Source: Hypholoma sublateritium FD-334 SS-4 (lineage: Eukaryota; Basidiomycota; Agaricomycetes; Agaricales; Strophariaceae). Taken from it: DNA of 64,000 nucleotides. A program made the translations under genes and the position numbers. A model generated the notes under the pieces. It made no database searches. It saw only the letters and a list, made by a program, of their open reading frames with translations, and was not told the DNA's origin. Shown in pieces: positions 21,079 to 34,219 of this stretch. Numbering within the stretch: position 1 is the first letter of the stretch; each line of letters starts with the position of its first letter. Location: positions 235,262 to 299,261 of the forward strand of contig KN817547.1 of assembly GCA_000827495.1 (NCBI GenBank). Direction: 5' to 3'.

Positions 21079-24000
21079 TTAGGGCGTGGCCTCGGCAGCA
21101 TCAAGTGTGGCGGCAGGAGTGGCGGCGGGGGACGTCGACTTGACAGCGACCCATTTTTCCTTCTTCGCCTCGTCCGCAGGGGTCTTCTCGGTCTCCTCTT
21201 CGGAGGTAGCGCTCTCCTCGGTGTCAGCGTCGATGCCCGTGTTCCCATCCGATTCGGAGCTCTCTGTGGTCACCTCTGAGACCGTCGAATCTGCAAGGGC
21301 TTCTTCGCCTGTGGTGGCTGCGGGGGTGGATTCAGTACAGGCAGGCGAGGCGGCGGTGGAAGAGTCACTCTTCGCCGTAGCATCAGCGCGGAGCTTTTTT
21401 GCCTTGGCTGCCCTCTCTTTCCTTTCCAGCTTCTGGGAATCGCTCGTCAGCATTGAGTTGCGACACAAACGGATCCCGCATCTCACCTCCTTGGCCTCCT
21501 TTTCTTCCTTCTAATCACAATCAAACCAAAGTCAGCATATATGCATAAGCTACAAGATTTGTATCAGGTCGTCACCTCTTTTGCCTCCTTTTCTTCCTTC
21601 TGTGATGTATAACAATATTGTGAATAACCGAAGATAGTCCGTACTCAGCAAAACGAACCTCTTTTTTCACCAGCTCCTCAGCCTCCTTCTTTTCTTTAGC
21701 CTCGCGCTATAAAGATACGATTGAGTATATCGTGTGTAAAGTCTGGGTTAATGAAAGTCCGAACCTCTGCCTTTTCCTTCTTGAGCTTCTCGCGGGTCTC
21801 CCGTTCCGATATTATCCAGTCCGCAACTTCGTCGACGCACTCCGTGGGCCGGGTCTTGTTCTTGAGGAGATAGCCTTGCAAAGCGGCGACCTAGTAAAAA
21901 CCGGTCAACTACCACTACAGTCACGGCAAAGTATAGCTTACACTAAGCTCGTCCTCGGGGATTGCCTCGGCAAATCGCTTTGCCAGCTTCGAGATCTCGT
22001 CTTCAGTGAGCAGCGGGATGGCATGGGTGGCTGCCTTGCGCTTGGGAAGCGGAAGGTTCTGCTGGGAAGGATCCTTTACTGAGGTCGACGCGCTTGCGGC
22101 ATCAACGGGAGTGGAGGACTTGAAGGGGAAAAAGCATTTGAAGATGCCCTCGGCCTGCCACTTAGTGGCGTGCGTGAAGTTAACCCATACGTCCATGCGC
22201 CCGGGACGGCTGAGAGCGGGGTCCAGACGCTCAATATGATTTGTGGTCGCAAACAGGAGCCTGGAAATAAAATTAGAACACTATTTCGACGTCTACTGTT
22301 CAATATGGACTTACCTTCCCTCAGCAGCTGCGACCCCATCGAGACTATTTAGGAGCCCACTCAAACTCAGCGTAGACCCGTCTGCAGCCTCAGTGGCGGC
22401 GGCGTCTTTGGTAGCGGCGGTTGGAGTGCCTGTAGATTTCTCATCACGAGAAACTGAGCGCGTAAAGGCCGCATCTAAGTCTTCCAACAAAAGGATGCAT
22501 CTATAATGAGATAGGAGTTATGTCTAGAACTACGGGATTATTTGGCCAACTAACCTTGACGGTACATTTCCCATCAATGTGGTCAATGTGTTATCACTCA
22601 TACTGAGAAACGGATAAAATTTGAGCGTAGATTCGGCATACAAAACAGAGATTACCTACCCCTTCGAGGATAGGGAAACGACATAGATATCCAGACCAAG
22701 CTCGCCGGCTAAAGAGTGGATGAGCGAAGTCTTACCACTGCAGTGGGAATGAGTAATACAATCGGGAGCGCTGTGCGGATAAATCAAACGGACCTTCCGG
22801 GAACACCGTGGAGGAGGTACCCTCTCCTGAATGGAATTCCTTGACTGTCGTCAGATCAAAGAGTTTAAAAATAGACTTGGCGCAGTTGCACACCTCTTTC
22901 CGCATACCTGATGTGCGTCAAGCAATGAAATCAGTAATACCCTTAAATTAGTCATGCGAATCGGGAACCTCACCATTCTTCGGAGCACAGGAAATCCTTG
23001 CAATCCGCCAGAAGCATATCTTTGACACCCGGTTGAAGAACGATAGAGCTCATTGGTCTTTTCTGGCGAGCTCCGTTCCAGCGCCAGCAGCCGTATGTTC
23101 TAATGGCGTAGGAGCATATATCAGCGATCTCGGACAAACGGAAATGAACCTAAGAGTCTTACGTATCAGCCATAAATATATGCACACGATGCTCGGCGTC
23201 TTTCTCGTATTCGCGCTTTGCCTCCAGAACGAGCTTCTTCAGAACATCGTTATTGCGAGCGACAACACTGAAATAAATTGTTTAGGCCAATTTAGCGGTA
23301 GCTGAGGAAATGAAACAAACCTGATCTTCAAAGAGCTACCACCATGGCGGTATTCCGGATATGGCTTCGTCCTTGTAATCTATACAGGCTTTAGATAAAT
23401 GACACACAGACAAACCCCCAGCAGACGGACCCTGAGCCAATGCCCTCGGTAGTAGATGGTATGCGTGGTATCTTGATAAGACCTATGAATAGGGTCTAAC
23501 AACGAAATGAGTCATAATCGCTCACCGAGACTGGGCATGAAAGCGACTTTGCGTTTCCTTCGTCCATGAACAAGAGTATCATCCTCTTCCTCTTCCTCGT
23601 CCAAGTCTCCCGTGGTCGTTTGCGTCATCCCATTACGATTTGCAGAGCGAGTAGTTATCTCAAATTCACGACTTCTTCCCCATGAAGGTTGCTATTGGGA
23701 AATAACCAATAAATGACAGTGGCACAATAGCAAACTAACTCTAACTCACTTTAGCAAGCCAATGCATAAGCCTACAAGAAATATTCAGCTTTATTGCAGC
23801 ATAAAGTGGTACAGCGTTCCTACCAATCATAAGGGTAGTCGTCCTGACTGAAATGAGCTGTGAGGAAGAAGGCTTTACTAGATATCAGGCTCAATTCCCT
23901 GCAGAGTAGAGGGATGAATACATACAATCGACGAAACCATTCCACGCTGAGACTGATGCTCGGCGCGCCGTCTCCACTGTGCCGCCAATGACAACCAATT

Positions 24001-24121
24001 TCTGAAACGTACGATATCTCAATATCCTGAGGTCAAAACATAAACGAGAACTTGCAAGTGTATCTTGAATGGCTCCAGTGCTCATGCCTAGGGGGGACAG
24101 CATACTCTTTATTGCGTCCAT
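21079..24121 (-). CDS. Bcs1-like AAA ATPase
   Basis: Many-exon minus-strand gene. The start is ATG 24121 ([12 protein letters not shown]). Order: a short N-terminus, a Bcs1-type N region ([16 protein letters not shown], then [16 protein letters not shown]), the AAA domain with Walker A G-V-P-G-S-G-K-T-S (split by an intron near 22735), Walker B I-L-L-L-E-D-L-D, sensor region A-T-T-N-H, and the Arg-finger segment S-R-P-G-R-M-D. A charged coiled coil and an acidic Ser/Thr/Glu tail follow. Yeast Bcs1 translocates the folded Rieske protein across the inner mitochondrial membrane. Basidiomycetes carry several expanded paralogues whose client is unknown, and the long acidic tail suggests this is one of those. 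The first intron uses a GC donor (24055). The tail is assembled from repeated 24-nt exons. Confidence 0.85.
21487..21706 (-). repeat. Duplicated mini-exons in the Bcs1-like gene
   Basis: Three consecutive phase-0 exons: 21706-21659 (48 nt), 21599-21576 (24 nt) and 21510-21487 (24 nt). The two 24-nt exons encode the identical octapeptide KEEKEAKE and differ at two third-codon positions. The 48-nt exon is twice that length and encodes a similar K/E/A-rich segment. All have good splice sites. The intervening introns are not alike. Confidence 0.8.
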
Positions 24122-27100
24122 GGTAGTAATTGACAATGGGAGGGAGAAGCTAGAGGGCGTAAACGAGACTAGAGGCGCACCCCTTTATATGGCTCTAATA
24201 TTTGCCTCGTGTCAACGGCAAGATTCATCCAGGGTAGCGCCTGCCCACAAGGAGAATGACCGCGGTTCTGTCCCTTTCTCCCGATGAGAATATATTGCCC
24301 GTGCAATCTGGGGTTAAGTGAATCTCATTTCAAGATCATATCTACTAAGCTATGCCGCAGTGACCAATGATCATTCCTACCTTTCTATAATTCCGAGGTC
24401 GTTAATTTTGATGCGTGTCGAAGTGAATTCCCTTCGGAACAAGGGTTTCGAATGTGTGTATGCGTTCTTCCCATTCGAACCTGGCGGCGTGGTGTTGATG
24501 AACTCAGAAATTTGGATTAAATTTGCCCAGCCGCTGGTTCCCCTCGAGAACGGATTGATTCAATCTTGATGCATGATGGCCCTATTTCCAAACGGGGCTT
24601 GAGTACATTATACGGTATCCAAACGGTATCGCCGCACTTTGGTACGGAACCTTGACGAAACCTGTGCAGCTACTGTGCAGACGAGTCAGAAGGGCTCAGA
24701 CGTTGCTAAAACTGGTCATCTTGAGGCTCACGGAGGCACAAGATAATGGATGGCAGTCAATGTCAGTCACAAACTCTCACCTTCCGGACGAATATTTGTT
24801 TTTGTCCTAATATCTGGGGAAGAACACACGCTATTGAAAAAGTTAAACCCCATGCGTGGTTTAATACGCGGCCGAAATGCGGCCACATGCCATTCATCAC
24901 TCAACTGTAATATTCAATGCCCACAACGCCAGGAATTGTGTTCGTATCCTTTATTCCTGTGCTATATCGATCTCGCAAGGCGCTCACTGGCAGGCTATGA
25001 GACTTATGGATCAGAATGCTGTGTTAAAGGCGAACCACATTTCACCAGAACAAATGAACTCTGTCGCTGCTTCTCGACCTATCTCGACTAAAAGTGATGT
25101 ATCCACGTTCCAAACAATAAGTAGATCGTAGCGAGCTCAATACTCACAGATGGTGGGATATGATGCTCTTTGACGTGTATAAGTATTATACCCACTGTTT
25201 GTGGGATTCCTAGGGATTCCATCGAGTCGGCCGATAAACGTAATTGGCATACGGGAAGCAATACCCACTTCCCCATCAGGGATCGCGTACAAGCCACGCT
25301 GCACGATGAGCTCAAGCATCAAATTCACTTCCGGTCCGTGGGTGCCATGCCCTTGACTTCCCGAAAACGCACTGGATAGACTCGAATAGCGACAAAAAAG
25401 CGAATCGTGCCTGCGCAAACTCGCGGGTGTCGAATGATGAATCTCGATATTTGCGTCATCAGGATTCCACCTACATATATACTTACATGGACACAAGTGT
25501 AAATCCGTGGATGGCAATTGCGCGCGCCCAGACAGTCATGTGTACATATTATCTATATCTCCCAGGCGCAGAACGAGATATTTGCATCATACGATACTTG
25601 TTTTTGCATTGCCACGGAAGCCCTCGCAGTTGTGATTACTGTTGGATTACTGATCATAGTTAGTCACAGCACACAAGATGCTTCTCTTGCCAACGAATGC
25701 CACTGAAGACTCTTACCTGCTGACAATTTCGTTGCTAGAAGTACGGAAATTAAATAACTCCAAGAGTAACAGGAAAAGCTCCGCATCGGCCTGAGAGTAA
25801 CAATTTGGTGTGCGATATAGCTATAACCGGTGTGCGAGGTTGCGCGTACACCCGATGCCACCGCGACATGATGAACAGCGCCCGCTGACTGGATGACTTG
25901 AATCTAAGTAGACAATATGACTCAAAGTGATCGCGTCTGTCGGAACCTATGAGAGATCCTGACTCCGAGGTTGACCGTTTGTAGATAAAATCATTGTCCC
26001 ATCGACAACCAGTCCACATGGATTTCTACTTTGTCAAAAAACAAGCTGCGCCTCGTTTCGATATAAAACTTTAGGAGGCCTGCTGCTTAGGCTCCGGATT
26101 TTCCTATGTTAAATAAAAGTAGTACATTTAGACTCAAATGCAATCACAAATGTATAGATCAAGATGAAAATGTGGGTGCTTGTAATCTGAGATCTCGATA
26201 ATCACCTATCTTCTAATTTTATAGCGTGCAGTGTTCATGACGTCTTCAAGCATGGCTAAAGAAAGGCGCTCGTGCAGAAATGCATACCGTGTTTACGGAA
26301 AAGGTCGTCTATCAAGTTGATTAAGCGCCCACCATTTACGGCTGCAGTAGCCATGATAAAAATCGGCAGAATGGAGGCCGCATCCTGCTTGAACTTCGCA
26401 GCGTTGCACACCTCCGCACACCCGTTCGCAGTCCAGCTGATTTGGTACGATCTGGAATTAATCCTGCAAAAATCTTGCTTATTGCCACCGAGCGGAATCG
26501 TTGAAAATTGCCGGAGAATAAGCCTGAACGATTTCACTAACGAGCAAACTCCTGCATTGAAGCGGCCGTATAGCTGTGGTCCAAAAAGAAAAAAAACACA
26601 TACTTACCAATTACCTACCAACGTTTATGTCAGATTTGATTTACAGCTGGTAAATGATTTTCTTTACCTCTGAAGGGGGGTATATTAAATGATTAGGGGC
26701 ATTTCCACGGGTCTGAGAGACAACGTCCTCGTGTATGGTGGTTTTATGTAAAGACGTTAGGCGTGTGTGATATCGATGACGCCAACGCCCGAGCAACCCA
26801 AGGCGCGGCGCGCAACGCGAAATCGCACTGAGATCTTCGGACGTACGATATCGTCCACACAACAAAATTAAAATGACGCATAGGGAGGCAATTTTCTCAA
26901 GGCAGCGGAGGTAGAGAGGCCGACGCAGCGTGCGATTTGCATTCGACGCGAGAAAAGAAATCTCCTTTGCAATTTCTAGTTTCCTACCGGAGAGCGCCTG
27001 TGAGAACACAGTCACTTGCTGCGGCAAGCTTTTGCTCCGTGCCGGTTGGAAACGGATTCGGGTAGCGCATAGATTCACATCAGTGTCGTTGACCATACAG

Positions 27101-28427
27101 CCTCAGTTTCCAGTAGGGACAGCAGAGAATCTTATGTGATGGAAATGATATGATCCCGGGTTCCCGGGCGACCAAGAGGGCCAGAAAAGCAAATCCGGCT
27201 ACGTCAGGGTCTCCAATAGGGTGGCAGGTGTGTAGCGAAGCAGGGGGGGATAAACCGGGACGCAGCGCCTACCTGCTGGGCAATCATGGAGCACAGATAA
27301 GATTGACAGAAATGTGATGCACCAGAGGCCATGATGACCCACGCAATCAACGGCCACAATGAAGCAAATGGGCGAGTAGCATACATTGCTAAACGTATTT
27401 CTTCACACCCTTGAGATTGGACGGCGAATGGTGAGTGGTATGTAAGGCGATGCGACCTTTTACGCACTGGTACGCGAAAGCATGCAAGTCAAATCGCGGG
27501 ATGTTCCGGCGGTAAGTGGTGACGCTGGACTGCAGATTCCAGAACGCCGCTGATAGATGTAAGAGTCATTGATCTTAGCCAGACGCAGCCAAAATTAAGC
27601 ATTGGCCAGTTTCCGAGTTGAAGGTGGAGTGAAGATGGCGAGCGATCGCTGAGTTTGTACAGCCTGCTAGTGATGTTCTCCAACAGAATTTTAGGAGTGA
27701 GCCGGGAAGTGTAAGCGACAGTCCCGATATTTATTACAGAAAAAGCAGAATTGAAGCGTCAGCGAGGCGGAGAAAAGGTTTTGCCGTAGAACCAAGCATG
27801 AGCTTGAGGCCTTGAGGCATAGGGATCCGGATGGGCGATTGTGATGGATCGATGGCATCGACGGACATGGTGAATCTAGCCAGAGGTACCAACATCTAGG
27901 ACTTCCGAGCGTTCATTCACAAGGTTGCGGCAGGGGATTAGAGGGGAGGGAGATCGATGGAGGCAAGATGAAGGTCAGGAAGAAAACAAGTTGTCGTTAC
28001 GTAATGGCAGAAAATGGACGTTGGTCTTTTGCTTGGGCTTCAATTCGGTGGGTCAGGGGCACATCCTCAGCTGGGCTCGTTCAACGATGTGAACGTACGT
28101 ATGTAAGAATGTGTTCCAAAAAATAGGTACCGTAGTATAGGTGAACTCGTTCTGGGCTCAAGAATTTGCAATCACAGTAGGGATATCAAATTTACCTCAA
28201 AATGATTTTTTGAGAAGGCGGAGACATTATAATAGCAGGTATAGATGTTGGCGGGTTAACATATCAGAGGGCATTAAGGGTCGTGAAAAATTAGTGTCTG
28301 CAGCTAGAAATACATTGTTCCCAATCATACAATCTACCCATCCCGAAAAATATTGTGAGCTAGAGCATATCGTGCGGAGGGAAGTGCTTGCCTAGTGATA
28401 ATTATGGTCCGATGAGTTCCTAAGTCC
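24122..28427. other. 4.3 kb without a supportable gene
   Basis: No run of ORFs could be linked by splice sites into a recognisable protein. The minus strand has several short hydrophobic pieces (about 25140-25500, 25750-26020, 26256-26540, 27204-27470). These could be decayed exons of a polytopic membrane protein, but frames are interrupted and no family motif is secure. The first few hundred bases hold the promoter of the Bcs1-like gene. Confidence 0.35.
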
Positions 28428-29250
28428 CTAATCAATCCTGGGTAGCAACCCTCCCATCTCCATCTCTTCTACTTGCACGTCCTCTGGTCGGAGGGAGATG
28501 ACATTCAGGCCTTCTGACATTTCTCGTTTCACGCATAGCTGTTCGGCAACTATGATGGTCATGATAGCGCCGCCAAGAACTACGAGCCAGAAGAACAAAG
28601 ACGTCGGAATCGCCGCGGAGTAGTATGTCGTCAGCACTAGGTGGATGAAGACTAGTGTCAGGGCGAAGTCGAGGATAAGCCGTGGCCGGCGGATAAGTTT
28701 GTAGAGGTAGAAGATGCTGTGGAGTGTATCAGTACGGCGGAGCGGCACAATCGGAAGGGAAGACGCACTCTGCGGAACACGCGACTATCCAGCAGAACGC
28801 AATAATCCAGCCGCGAATCGGGTCTAAACTGCCGTCCCATTGGTCGTCCTTCACTCCGTATCCCACTTTCCTGCCGCCGCTCCAGGCCCACCACCTCTCT
28901 CCAATAGGCATCCCTATCACGGTCGGCCGGCCAGCCATTTGACGCCAGTCCATAACCATCCCTGCAGAGTTAAAATGAGATACATCTGACACAAACACCG
29001 GGTTGGTATTGACTTACCAACGTTAGCGGCGCCGCCCTCATATCTCAACGATGATGGCTCGGCAAACGCGGCCAGTAGAGGAGGGATAATGAAAGATAAG
29101 GTGATGTAGTGTAAAGCCTGCATGGCAAATATCTATAACGCGCAGTCGCGTTGGCGTTAACGTACCACTACAATGCGAATCGGCACGACGAACCTGGGAT
29201 AGGAGTAAAATTGGGTCCCAGTTGGACAGCGTGGTCTTGCTGGGCGCCAT
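28428..29250 (-). CDS. SYS1: Sys1 Golgi membrane protein
   Basis: Four exons (29250-29194, 29132-29018, 28961-28769, 28716-28428) close in phase to 217 residues. Sys1 is a four-helix protein of late Golgi/endosome membranes that recruits the Arl3 GTPase. The start MAPSKTTLSNWDPILLLSQ leads into Q-I-F-A-M-Q-A-L-H-Y in the first membrane segment. The C-terminal part has the family signature H-L-V-L-T-T-Y-Y-S-x-x-I-P-T-S-x-F-F-W and V-A-E-Q-L-C-V-K-R-E-M. The first loop, about 60 residues between TM1 and TM2 with a Trp/Gly-rich patch, is longer than in yeast. It is divergent from the peptidase gene at 29506, with about 255 bp between starts. Confidence 0.9.
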
Positions 29251-29505
29251 TTGGGTATACGAGTGCGACTTCAGCAGCCGGCGCCTAACGTTTTTCCATA
29301 AATTGAAGCAGGGTGACGAGGAGGGAGGAGGCAACAGGCCAACATCGCGCCGCGTGGGAGGCGGTGCAAACGGTACGAACTTAGGGTTAGGGCTTACATA
29401 CATAGCCGTGGCCATCAGCGGGTTGTCCACCTCCGAATAGCTCTCTCCGTTCTCTCTTTCCTCTGCTTTCCTTTCTCTCTCTTATTGTGTTTCTTGGAAC
29501 CCAAG

Positions 29506-32500
29506 ATGCAGAAGCTGGGCGACGACGCCCCCTATTCCGACGATGCGGAAGGCACCTCGGCTACGACAGAAATGAGACAGGCGAAGAAGGGCTTCGTCAA
29601 CCCCCTGGTCACCCGGCCAAGCACGTACTACGGCGAAGGGCCGTTTGACCCACCGAGCTCGGATAGCGAAGACGAGGAGGGTCCGGCTATGCGAGTCAAC
29701 GTGGAAGATGACGTGGAGAACGTTTCCCTGTTGAGTGGCCGGCTGAATGGGCCGTTTTCGCCTGGACGGGCGGAGAGGGGGGACACGAGCCCGCGTCGGA
29801 GCCCTGGGGTAGTGCAGGTGTGTGTCGAAAGTCCTATATGCGAATAGCGCTCATGTCCGTTGTGCTATTATGCTAACCAACACACGATGATGTAGAAAAA
29901 CTCGTCCGTGCGGCTGTTAGCCATCATCCTCATATCCCTCGTGTGCCTCGCTGCTGTGATCGGTGTCATTGCTGGTTTCGCGTATTCGGGCTCATCGTAT
30001 CGGACGCCCGGACAGCAGCGCATCACGATGGACCACATATTCAATGGCACATTCTGGGCTAATCAGCCAGACCTGAACTGGGTCGCAGAAGGTACGCGGA
30101 ACTCGCCCAGATCGGAGTAATTCCTACCTCATATTATATTCTATAGCTGGAGACGGTGTCTTCTCGCTATCTGAAGGTGGAAATATCAAGCTTGTGGATC
30201 TCAAATCTAACACCACGCGAAATCTCATCGCGACTCAGAATGTTCAGGATGTAGGGATGCCGACATGATACACGCGGAAGGCTACTGACCTTCTTTATAG
30301 GAACATGGAAATCCCCTAGGGATCGCACAATGGAAGCTATCTGACGACATGAAATACCTGCTGGTGAAGACCGATTATGTCAAAGTACGTCGAACTCGGC
30401 TGCAGTCGAATGATTTGCTGAGGCTTTGTCCGGGTATAGCAATGGCGTTGGTCTGGCTACGGAAATTATTACGTGCACAACATCGAACAAAAGACAACAT
30501 ATCCTATTATACCCCCGTCTAATCCTCCAAACACTGCTTATGCCACATGGGCACCGACTGGAAATGCTATCGCTTTCGTCACCGGAAATGATCTCTATTT
30601 GCTCCCCTCGGCTGAGTGCGCACACAATTTTATACCATCTAGCATGTATTAATGAATTTGCAGGCCCGACACGAGCCCCATCCGGGTGACGAACACAGGC
30701 AACAGCTCCCTCTTCCACGGCGTGCCGGACTGGGTGTACGAAGAGGAGATCTTCTCGTCCAACTTCGCCCTCTGGTGGGCGCCCGACTCGTCCAAAATCG
30801 CGTTCCTGTCGTTCGACGAAACCGCCGTCCCGGAGTTCTCGTTCCCCATCTACAACCCCACCGAAGATGCCACCGCCGTCGTGCCGTACACGACGGAGGT
30901 GACGATGAAGTACCCGAAGCCGGGGTACAACAACCCGCTCGTCGCCGTGCACGTGTTCGACGTCGCCCGCTTTCTGGACGAGAACGCGGCATCGGGGCTT
31001 ACTGCGGACGCGGAGACGCTCACGCTCGACTGGAGCGGGCGGCACGCGGCGAACGACAGCATCATCGCGGAGGTCGCGTGGGTCGGGAACAGCTCGCTGA
31101 TCGTGAAGGAGGTGAACCGCAACGCGGACGACGGGCACGTCGTGCTGTTCGACCTGGGCGCGGGCGGCGTCGCGGCGCGCGCGCAGGGCAGGGTCGTGCG
31201 GAAGCTCGGGAAGAACGGCGAGCAGGGCGACGACGGGTGGATCGAGCATGTGCGTGCGCTCCTTCTCGTGCGATGCGTGGTTGTACGCAATCTGCTAACG
31301 CGCGGTGTGGTGTAGGAGCAATCGATCCACCCGGTCCCCGCGGGGGTGGCGGCGTTCGCGGGCGCGGATGCGTACTTCGACATCGTGCCGACGCCGGAGG
31401 GGTACAACCACATCGCGCTGTTCGCCTCGGCGGACTCGAGCGTGCCGCACTTCCTCACGTCGGGGGAGTGGGAGGTCGTCGGCGGGATCGCCGGCGTGGA
31501 CGTGGTCAAGGGCCTGGTGTGCGTCTCATACCCCCACCTCCCTGCAGCAGATCCTCTCTGATCTCATCTCCCAAAAATTAATCAGGTATTTCAAGGCCGC
31601 GAGACCGTCGACCGAGCGGCACCTGTACGCCGTCCCCATCCCGGGTGCCTTAACGCAGGGGGCAGTCGCGCCGGTGGCCCTCACGGACACGACGAAGCAG
31701 GGGTACTACTCCGCGCGCTTCTCGCCCGGGGCGGCGTTCTACGTGCTCAGCTACCACGGGCCGAGCACGCCGTGGACGAAGGTCGTCGACGTTGATAGGC
31801 CCGGTGCGTGCGCTCGTCATTCGCTCGCCTAGGCGCGCCGATAATTGGCGCGGTGCTCCGCGTGCTTTTCCTGTCGTGGCCTGTAGGAGTTCGCGGCGCT
31901 GACTGGCCTTTTCTAGATCTGGACTACGTCCTGGAGGCGAACGAGCGCCTCGCAAATGTGACGGCGCAGTACGAGGCGGCGACGGTCGTGCACTCGACGT
32001 TCGAGAACGACGGCTTCGGTGCGTGCCTCTCTCATAACCAACGACGACGGCGCGCGGGGCTGACCTGTGCCGCGACAGAGTTCAATGTGAAGGAGATTAG
32101 GCCGCCCCGGATGGACGACTCGGGGCGCACGAAGTACCCCGTGCTGTTCCGCGTGTACGTGCCCCCCCCCCCTCTTCGCCCGACTGGCGCTGACGCGTTC
32201 CCGTTCCCTTCTCTCACACACTCTATTTATCGGCGCCTGCACACCCGCTGCCCGCGCACGTCACACACACTCTATCTGTCGCTGGCCCGCGCACATCAAA
32301 CCCTCTCTGCCCTGCCCTGCCGCGGTGCCTGCATCGCTATCGCTATCACCACCCGCGCTGTCACACAACCTCGTAAACCGTGATGCGTCTTTCGATCTGT
32401 GTGTTGCCTGGCCCGCTCTTAAATTACATTACATGCACACCAACCAACCGACCGACGACGACGGCGACCAACCGCGTGCGCGTTATTTCCGGCGTGCTCT

Positions 32501-34069
32501 GGGCCCCGCGCCTGTTGCCCATTCGCCCGCTTGCGCGCTGCCATGGGCCCGACGTATACCCGCGCGCGCCGACTGGCTGCTCCTACCCGCGATACTGGCA
32601 CATGGCAAATGGCAAATGACCCATGGCAAATGGTAACGAATAATAACGCCAACGCGACTACAACGCGAATCGCACAGGTACGGCGGGCCGGGGAGCCAGC
32701 TCGTGGACGTGCGCTTCGGGCGCGACTGGCACGACTTCCTCGCGTGCGGGATGCAGTACGTCGTCGTCACCGTCGACGGGCGCGGGACGGGGTACAAGGG
32801 CCGCCGGGTGCGGAACCCTGTGAAGGGGAGCTTGGGGTTCTATGAGACGGCGGATCAGGTGGCGGCGGCGAAGTGCGTGCTTTTTTTGGTTTTTAGTTTT
32901 GGTTTTGGGGTGTGTTTTTGGCTGGGCGTTTTTTCGTCGTTCGCTGGACGCGAGCGGCCGTTGTGCGTCGGGCGGTTTTGGATCGGTGGGGGTGTCGGCG
33001 GTGGGGGTGTCGGGCACTGGGGGGTGTGTCGCCGAGGGTGATGGCCGTGCTGCGCGCGGCTTCTGCGCTTCATCTCATCTGCGGGCGGTGCATCTACCGC
33101 GCAGGCCTGGGCTCGGGCGCGCGCAGCAGCAGCAGGTGCCCATGGGGCTGGCTGGGCCTGATAGGCTTCGCTTGCGGTCGGCGATGCCATTCATTCGGGT
33201 CGGGGTGTGCGTGCGTGCGTTCGGGTTCGGGGTGCTTGTGCTGGATTCGGGGTGTCTGCGCTGGATTCGGGGCGTGGCTCGGGCGTGGTTGGTTGGTTCG
33301 CGGGTGGGTGGCGCGCGAAGGGGACATGTGCCCCAGCGCATGCGGTTTATATGCCGGGCGGGCGCCTGGATTCGCCTAGGCGTCAGATAGTGTGCGGGCG
33401 CCTGGCGTCGTGAATTATGCTCCGTGCGCGTGCTGACCCCCCTGCAGGGTCTGGGCGAAGAAGCCGTACGTGGACGCGAAGCGGATCGGGATATGGGGCT
33501 GGGTGCGTGCTGTCCCTCTGCGCGCGGGCATTGCTGACGGTTTATATAGTCGTACGGCGGGTTCATGAGCGCAAAGGTGGTGGAGGCGCATGCGCAGATC
33601 CACTCGCTGGCAATGGCGGTCGCGGTGCGTTCTAGGCCCTGAGTGTGACGGTGCGGGTCCTGACTGGTTTTATGCAGCCTGTGACGAGCTGGCTGCTGTA
33701 CGGTGCGTGCTGCTGTGGTTGGACGGGCTTGTTCTGACGTGCTGAGCAGACTCGATCTACACGGAGCGGTACATGAACGTGCCGGCGCTGAACGCGGGGG
33801 GGTACGTGAACGCGTCGATCTCGGACGTGCGCGGGTTCCGGGACGTGGACTTTCTGCTGGCGCACGGGAGCGGGGACGACAACGTGCACTACGCGAACAG
33901 CGCGCACCTGCTGGACATGTTCACGGCGGGGGGGGTGCGGCGGTTCCGGTTCAGGATGTTCACGGACAGCGACCACAGCATGTGGCGGCGCGGGGCGCAG
34001 CGGGAGATCTACGAGTATCTGACGGGATTCGTGGGGGAGAAATGGGGCAAGGGGGCCCGCCGGATGTAG
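29506..34069 (+). CDS. Dipeptidyl aminopeptidase, S9B (DPP IV/Ste13/Dap2) family
   Basis: Type II membrane serine peptidase that removes X-Pro/X-Ala dipeptides in the late Golgi or vacuole. The start is ATG 29506 (MQKLGDDAPY). An acidic cytosolic tail of about 105 residues is followed by one membrane anchor (VRLLAIILISLVCLAAVIGV). The luminal beta-propeller includes D-W-V-Y-E-E-E-I, the dipeptide-binding glutamates of the family, and S-S-N-F-A-L-W-W-A-P-D. The alpha/beta-hydrolase domain carries nucleophile G-W-S-Y-G-G (an intron falls between W and S), Asp in H-G-S-G-D-D-N-V-H, and His in D-S-D-H-S. All catalytic residues are present, so it should be active. Two introns (32155-32677 and 32873-33447) are about ten times the usual length. 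About 870 residues, estimated. Confidence 0.92.
32155..32677 (+). other. Unusually long intron (523 nt) in the peptidase gene
   Basis: Donor GTACGT at 32155 and acceptor GCACAG at 32677 join F-R-V to Y-G-G-P-G-S. The intron is low-complexity with repeated CACACACTCTAT and ATGGCAAAT units (three copies near 32600-32633). Confidence 0.85.
32873..33447 (+). other. Unusually long intron (575 nt) in the peptidase gene
   Basis: Donor GTGCGT at 32873 and acceptor CTGCAG at 33447 join A-A-A-K to V-W-A-K-K. It begins with a T-rich then G/T-rich run (32880-33030) and includes imperfect repeats of a CTGGATTCGGGG unit around 33239-33272. Confidence 0.85.
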
Positions 34070-34219
34070 TAGCGATAATGATAGAGCGCCTGGCTGGGCC
34101 CAGGCGGCGTCGCTTCGCAGCGAGCCGGGCCCAGACGAACCGAGCTGGGTTGCGCGGCCGGCGAGCTGCAGTGTCTGTCGATTATATATGTGCCACCTAC
34201 TGCCCACGCAACGCCAACG

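Noticed and set aside
26256..27470. Hydrophobic minus-strand ORFs suggestive of a seven-helix protein
   Set aside because: Could not be joined by plausible splice sites, and no family signature is present. Kept only as a remark on the gene-free region.
30380..31581. Long ORFs on both strands within the peptidase gene
   Set aside because: Out-of-frame shadows. The real frame carries the S9B propeller and catalytic motifs.
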